A stretch of 8,904 nucleotides of DNA from JBBSUX01 sp038234045 (GTDB taxonomy: Bacteria > Pseudomonadota > Gammaproteobacteria > Burkholderiales > Burkholderiaceae_C). Shown here one piece after another: positions 6,241-8,904 of the stretch. The notes under the pieces were generated by a model that worked only from the letters and a program-made list of their open reading frames with translations, was not told where the DNA came from and searched no databases. Position 1 is the stretch's first letter. Each line of letters opens with the position of its first letter. The stretch lies in the NCBI GenBank assembly GCA_038234045.1, contig JBBSUX010000148.1:1-8904 (forward strand), given 5' to 3'. Both the position numbers and the translations under genes were made by a program.

Positions 6241-6840
6241 TCAGCGCGCGACCCACCAGGCGAAGCCTGCGACGCCTGCGACGACAAGCACCCAGCCCCA
6301 AGCAGGCATATCAGCTTTGGAGCGGGCGGTACCGCCTGCGCCTGAATCCGGCGCAGCGTCGTGTTCCGCCGCTTCCGAAATGTCTTCCGGTGTCGGGTAG
6401 AGCCGTTCGAGCTCGGCTTCGAAACGTTTGAAGAAATCCTCAGCCAACGACTTCGCTGCGCCATCGATCAGGCGCTGCCCGAGCTGCGCGATCTTGCCGC
6501 CGACGCTCGAATGCACGGTGTAGTGCAGCTCGCAGCCGTGCTCGAGGGGTTTCAGCTCGACGGAAGACGTGCCCTTGCCAAAGCCGGCGACGCCACCCTG
6601 CGCTTCGAAGTGAAGCCGGTAGCTGGTGGGCGGCACGATGTCGGTGAGGGTGACCTTGCCCGAGAAGCGCGCGGCCACCGGACCGATCTTGATAGCGGTC
6701 GTCACGAGGTAGGTGTCGTCACCCACTGCTTCGAACTTTTCGCAGCCGGGGATACATGCTTTCAAAATTTCGGGATTGTTGAGCGCATTCCAAGCCTGTT
6801 GCTGGCTGGCGTTCAGCGTGCGTTGTCCTTGCATGTCCAT
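6241..6840 (-). CDS. coxG: CoxG-like SRPBCC protein with C-terminal membrane anchor
   Basis: A 199-residue protein. Residues 1-147 form the CoxG SRPBCC (START-like, hydrophobic cavity) domain, with NNPEILKACIPGCEKFE (21-37), KIGPVAARFSGKVTL (51-65) and the long C-terminal helix GQRLIDGAAKSLAEDFFKRF (121-140). A polar linker, about 150-178, leads to a single hydrophobic helix near 180-197 (WGWVLVVAGVAGFAWWVA). In known systems CoxG recruits CO dehydrogenase to the inner face of the membrane, and in mycobacteria it has been linked to quinone delivery. The anchor seen here fits that docking role. GGAG at 6848-6851 lies seven bases before the ATG. The gene sits 31 bases after coxE and 22 bases before the XdhC-like gene. 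The partner hydroxylase is not in the window, so CO dehydrogenase is probable but not proven. Confidence 0.9.
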   Translation of the reverse strand: MDMQGQRTLNASQQQAWNALNNPEILKACIPGCEKFEAVGDDTYLVTTAIKIGPVAARFSGKVTLTDIVPPTSYRLHFEAQGGVAGFGKGTSSVELKPLEHGCELHYTVHSSVGGKIAQLGQRLIDGAAKSLAEDFFKRFEAELERLYPTPEDISEAAEHDAAPDSGAGGTARSKADMPAWGWVLVVAGVAGFAWWVAR

Positions 6841-6871
6841 GGCGGATCTCCGTCGAAAATTGGGGGTCGTT

Positions 6872-8041
6872 TCAGCGCTGCATCACCCGGGCCATCGCCT
6901 CGGCCAGGTCTTCGAGGCGAGACAGGTTGTGCACAGCGAGCATGCCGTCGACATGGCGTTGCAATACCTGCGCACCGGTGGCCAGCGGCGCATAGCCCTC
7001 GAAGCGTAGCAATGGATTGAGCCACAGCAATTGGCGGCTGTGCCGCTTGAGCCACGCAAGCTCCGCATCAAGCGCTGCAGGCTCTCCCGTGTCCAGGCCG
7101 TCGCTAATCAGCAGCACCACCGTGCGCCGGCCCACCAAGGTACGCGCGTGGCGCACGCGTAAGCTGGCCAGCGACGCGCCCAAGCGCGTGCCACCGGCAA
7201 AGTCGGCAATGGCGGCGTTGGCCGTATCAAGCATCTGGTCGGTGTCGCGTTGACGGAATGCAGGCCGCAGGTCGGTCAGGTCTGTGCCGAACGCAAACGC
7301 AGCTCTCGGCGTATGGCGTGTGGCGTTGTGCAGAAAAGCCAGCAGCAGACGGGCATAGCGCTCCATCGAGCCGGAAATGTCCACCAGCACCAGAAGCGGC
7401 AACGCCTGCGGCCGGCGCTCGCGCCGGGGTATCCGCAGCAGTTCACCCTCGCTGCGCCGCGCGTGCGCAAGCGCGGCAGGCCAGTGCGGTCGTGCCCCAC
7501 GCGAACCCGCACGGGTGCGTCGCCCCGTGACCGGCGGTAGACGAAACGGCACTTCACGCACCAGGCGTTCGATCAACTGGTACTCGCTCGCGTTCAGCTC
7601 AGCGAAGTCGGCATGGCGCAGGCGTTGCGCGGTGCTCGACGTCATGGCGGCGTCGAGCTTGATTTCGGATTCCTCGGGCGGCGCCTGGCCGCGAGCCCGT
7701 ACGGCTGCCAGCGCCTCTTGCACGCGGGCCTTGCGACGATCAGGCGTCGCTTGCCGTACCTTGGGCAGCATCTGTGCAAGCAGTTGCTGGGCCAGCTCGG
7801 GGTTGCGAAACAGGGCATCGAACAACTGGTCGAACACCTCGCCGTCCTGCTGGCGGCTCACGAAAACTGTCCGCAGTGCTGCTTGCAGATCGTCCTTGCG
7901 GGAGATGCCGACCCACTGCGCGGCCTCGATTGCCAGCGTAATCCGGCTGCTGTCTATCGGCACACCGGCGCGCCGCAAAGCGCGGCCGAATCCGGCGATG
8001 TTTCCCGAGAGTTTTCCGCTGCGTGCGTCGCCCAGCTGCAT
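6872..8041 (-). CDS. coxE: CoxE-like VWA-domain protein
   Basis: A 389-residue protein of the CoxE von Willebrand factor A family. The N-terminal half (about 10-165) is helical and typical of CoxE. The VWA domain follows from about 213, with a complete metal-ion-dependent adhesion site: DISGS at 221-225, the Thr of GGTRLG at 285, and Asp314 in ISDGLDTGE. Such proteins pair with a MoxR-type ATPase to remodel metalloenzymes. In Oligotropha/Afipia carboxidovorans CoxE takes part in copper insertion into the Mo-Cu site of CO dehydrogenase. The frame stays open to 8362, but that stretch is Arg/Ala/Gly-rich shadow inside the ATPase gene. MQLGDARSGK, starting five bases after the ATPase stop, begins the conserved part. 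The ribosome binding site is weak, so coupling is likely. Basic residues are concentrated between 172 and 210. Confidence 0.9.
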   Translation of the reverse strand: MQLGDARSGKLSGNIAGFGRALRRAGVPIDSSRITLAIEAAQWVGISRKDDLQAALRTVFVSRQQDGEVFDQLFDALFRNPELAQQLLAQMLPKVRQATPDRRKARVQEALAAVRARGQAPPEESEIKLDAAMTSSTAQRLRHADFAELNASEYQLIERLVREVPFRLPPVTGRRTRAGSRGARPHWPAALAHARRSEGELLRIPRRERRPQALPLLVLVDISGSMERYARLLLAFLHNATRHTPRAAFAFGTDLTDLRPAFRQRDTDQMLDTANAAIADFAGGTRLGASLASLRVRHARTLVGRRTVVLLISDGLDTGEPAALDAELAWLKRHSRQLLWLNPLLRFEGYAPLATGAQVLQRHVDGMLAVHNLSRLEDLAEAMARVMQR

Positions 8042-8046
8042 GGCGC

Positions 8047-8904
8047 TCAGGCGGGCTCGGGCTGCAGCAGCTCGTCGATCAAGGGCAGCAGCGCGGCCAC
8101 GTCCTCGCGCTGCTTGAAAAGGATGCCGGCAGTGTCCTGCACCACTTCCGGGTCGAGCACCAGCGTGTCCAGCGCCACCAACGCCTTTGCCCATTCCACG
8201 CTCTCGGCGATCCCGGGGCTGCGTTGAAAGGCATTGGCAAACGGTATCGAGCGCAAGCGCGAAACGAATTGTGCAATCTGCTCCGACAGTGCGGGTCCGG
8301 CCTGCGGCACCAGGCTTTGCACGATGGCCAGTTCGCGTTCGCGCCCGGGGTAATCCATCCACTGGTACAGGCAGCGGCGCTTGACCGCGTCGTTCAGGTC
8401 GCGCGTGCGGTTGCTGGTGAGGATGGTCACCGGTGCGGCTTGCGCGCGGATGGTTCCCAGCTCGGGGATGCTGACCTGATAGTCACCCAGGTATTCCAGC
8501 AGGAAGGCCTCGAAGGGCTCGTCGGCCCGATCGACCTCGTCGATCAGCAGTACGGCGCCCGGTGCGGGTGCCTGCAGCGCTTGCAGCAGCGGGCGCCGGA
8601 TCAGGTAGCGCTCCTGGTACACCTCGCGCTCGATATCGTCCGGCGCGGCACGGTCCTGCACCGCGCGCATGTGCAGCAGTTGCGCGGTGTGGTTCCATTC
8701 ATAGAGCGCTTCGCGCTGCTCCATGCCGTCGTAGCATTGCAGTCGCAGCAGCGGCCGGCCCAGCACCTGCGCGAGCGCCTTCGCCAGCTCGGTCTTGCCG
8801 ACACCGGGCTCGCCCTCCAGCAGCAATGGGCGCTGCAGCTTCATCGCCAGAAATACCGAGGTGGCGAGCTGGCGTGGTGCGTGGTAGCCCACGCCGTGCA
8901 AGGC
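8047..8904 (-). CDS. coxD: CoxD-like MoxR-family AAA+ ATPase, N-terminus outside the window
   Basis: At least 285 residues are visible and the 5' end is cut by the window edge. The TTG at 8901 is probably not the start, because the frame is open to the edge and related proteins have 10-25 further residues. Numbering from that codon, Walker A is GEPGVGKTE (30-38), Walker B is LLIDEVDRAD (118-127), sensor 1 is LTSNRTRDL (161-169), and the arginine-finger region is DAVKRRCLYQ (171-180). The lid domain runs to the C-terminus. CoxD is a AAA+ chaperone that works with a VWA partner; in A. carboxidovorans it is needed to sulfurate the active-site molybdenum of CO dehydrogenase. It is followed after five bases by coxE. 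The C-terminal Pro-Glu-Pro-Ala end is ordinary. Other MoxR subfamilies are possible in isolation, but the neighbours support CoxD. Confidence 0.9.
   Translation of the reverse strand, partial: ALHGVGYHAPRQLATSVFLAMKLQRPLLLEGEPGVGKTELAKALAQVLGRPLLRLQCYDGMEQREALYEWNHTAQLLHMRAVQDRAAPDDIEREVYQERYLIRRPLLQALQAPAPGAVLLIDEVDRADEPFEAFLLEYLGDYQVSIPELGTIRAQAAPVTILTSNRTRDLNDAVKRRCLYQWMDYPGRERELAIVQSLVPQAGPALSEQIAQFVSRLRSIPFANAFQRSPGIAESVEWAKALVALDTLVLDPEVVQDTAGILFKQREDVAALLPLIDELLQPEPA

Noticed and set aside
5355..6431. 358-codon open frame on the plus strand opposite the XdhC-like gene
   Set aside because: It is antisense to a well-supported gene. Its translation is Arg/Ala/Gly-rich without recognisable domains, as expected for a shadow frame in GC-rich DNA.
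8042..8362. N-terminal extension of the coxE frame by 107 codons
   Set aside because: It lies entirely inside the coxD coding region, is low-complexity, and CoxE homology begins just after the ATG at 8041.
1..8904. CRISPR array, tRNA/rRNA, insertion sequence or phage signature
   Set aside because: No regularly spaced repeats, transposase-like frames, terminal inverted repeats with target duplications or structural RNA sequences were recognised.

Overview
The window is GC-rich, densely packed bacterial DNA. Short gaps, overlapping stop/start codons and the protein families present suggest a proteobacterium, most likely a betaproteobacterium of the Burkholderiales type. That placement is an inference from protein style and base composition, not from a marker gene. 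No rRNA, tRNA, CRISPR array, insertion sequence or phage gene was seen.

Left part (1-1840): a divergon. Leftward runs a compact operon: a PhnB-like VOC-fold protein (655-1092), a GyrI-like small-molecule-binding protein overlapping it by 4 bases (185-658), and the first 31 codons of a dihydrofolate reductase/RibD-C-like protein that leaves the window (1-95). Rightward runs a TetR-family regulator with a WHG-type C-terminal domain (1202-1840). The 109-base gap between them carries two imperfect inverted repeats and an 11-base direct repeat spaced 32 bases apart, which look like an operator. The simplest reading is a TetR-controlled small-molecule or stress response unit whose ligand is unknown.

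Middle (1841-3879): a 46-residue DUF3096-type membrane peptide (1962-2102), then a full-length CPA1-family Na+/H+ antiporter (2170-3768). After it lies a partly AT-rich convergent gap with a possible weak bidirectional terminator.

Right part (3880-8904): five genes on the minus strand, transcribed right to left with gaps of 5, 31, 22 and 38 bases: coxD-like MoxR AAA+ ATPase (5' end outside the window), coxE-like VWA protein, coxG-like SRPBCC protein with a C-terminal membrane anchor, an XdhC/CoxF-type maturation factor, and the alkane monooxygenase alkB. The first four form the accessory set that matures and membrane-docks CO-dehydrogenase-type molybdenum hydroxylases. The catalytic subunits (coxMSL or paralogues) are not in the window and would be expected beyond the right edge. 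The unusual point is an apparently complete AlkB joined to the end of this maturation operon with no rubredoxin gene beside it.
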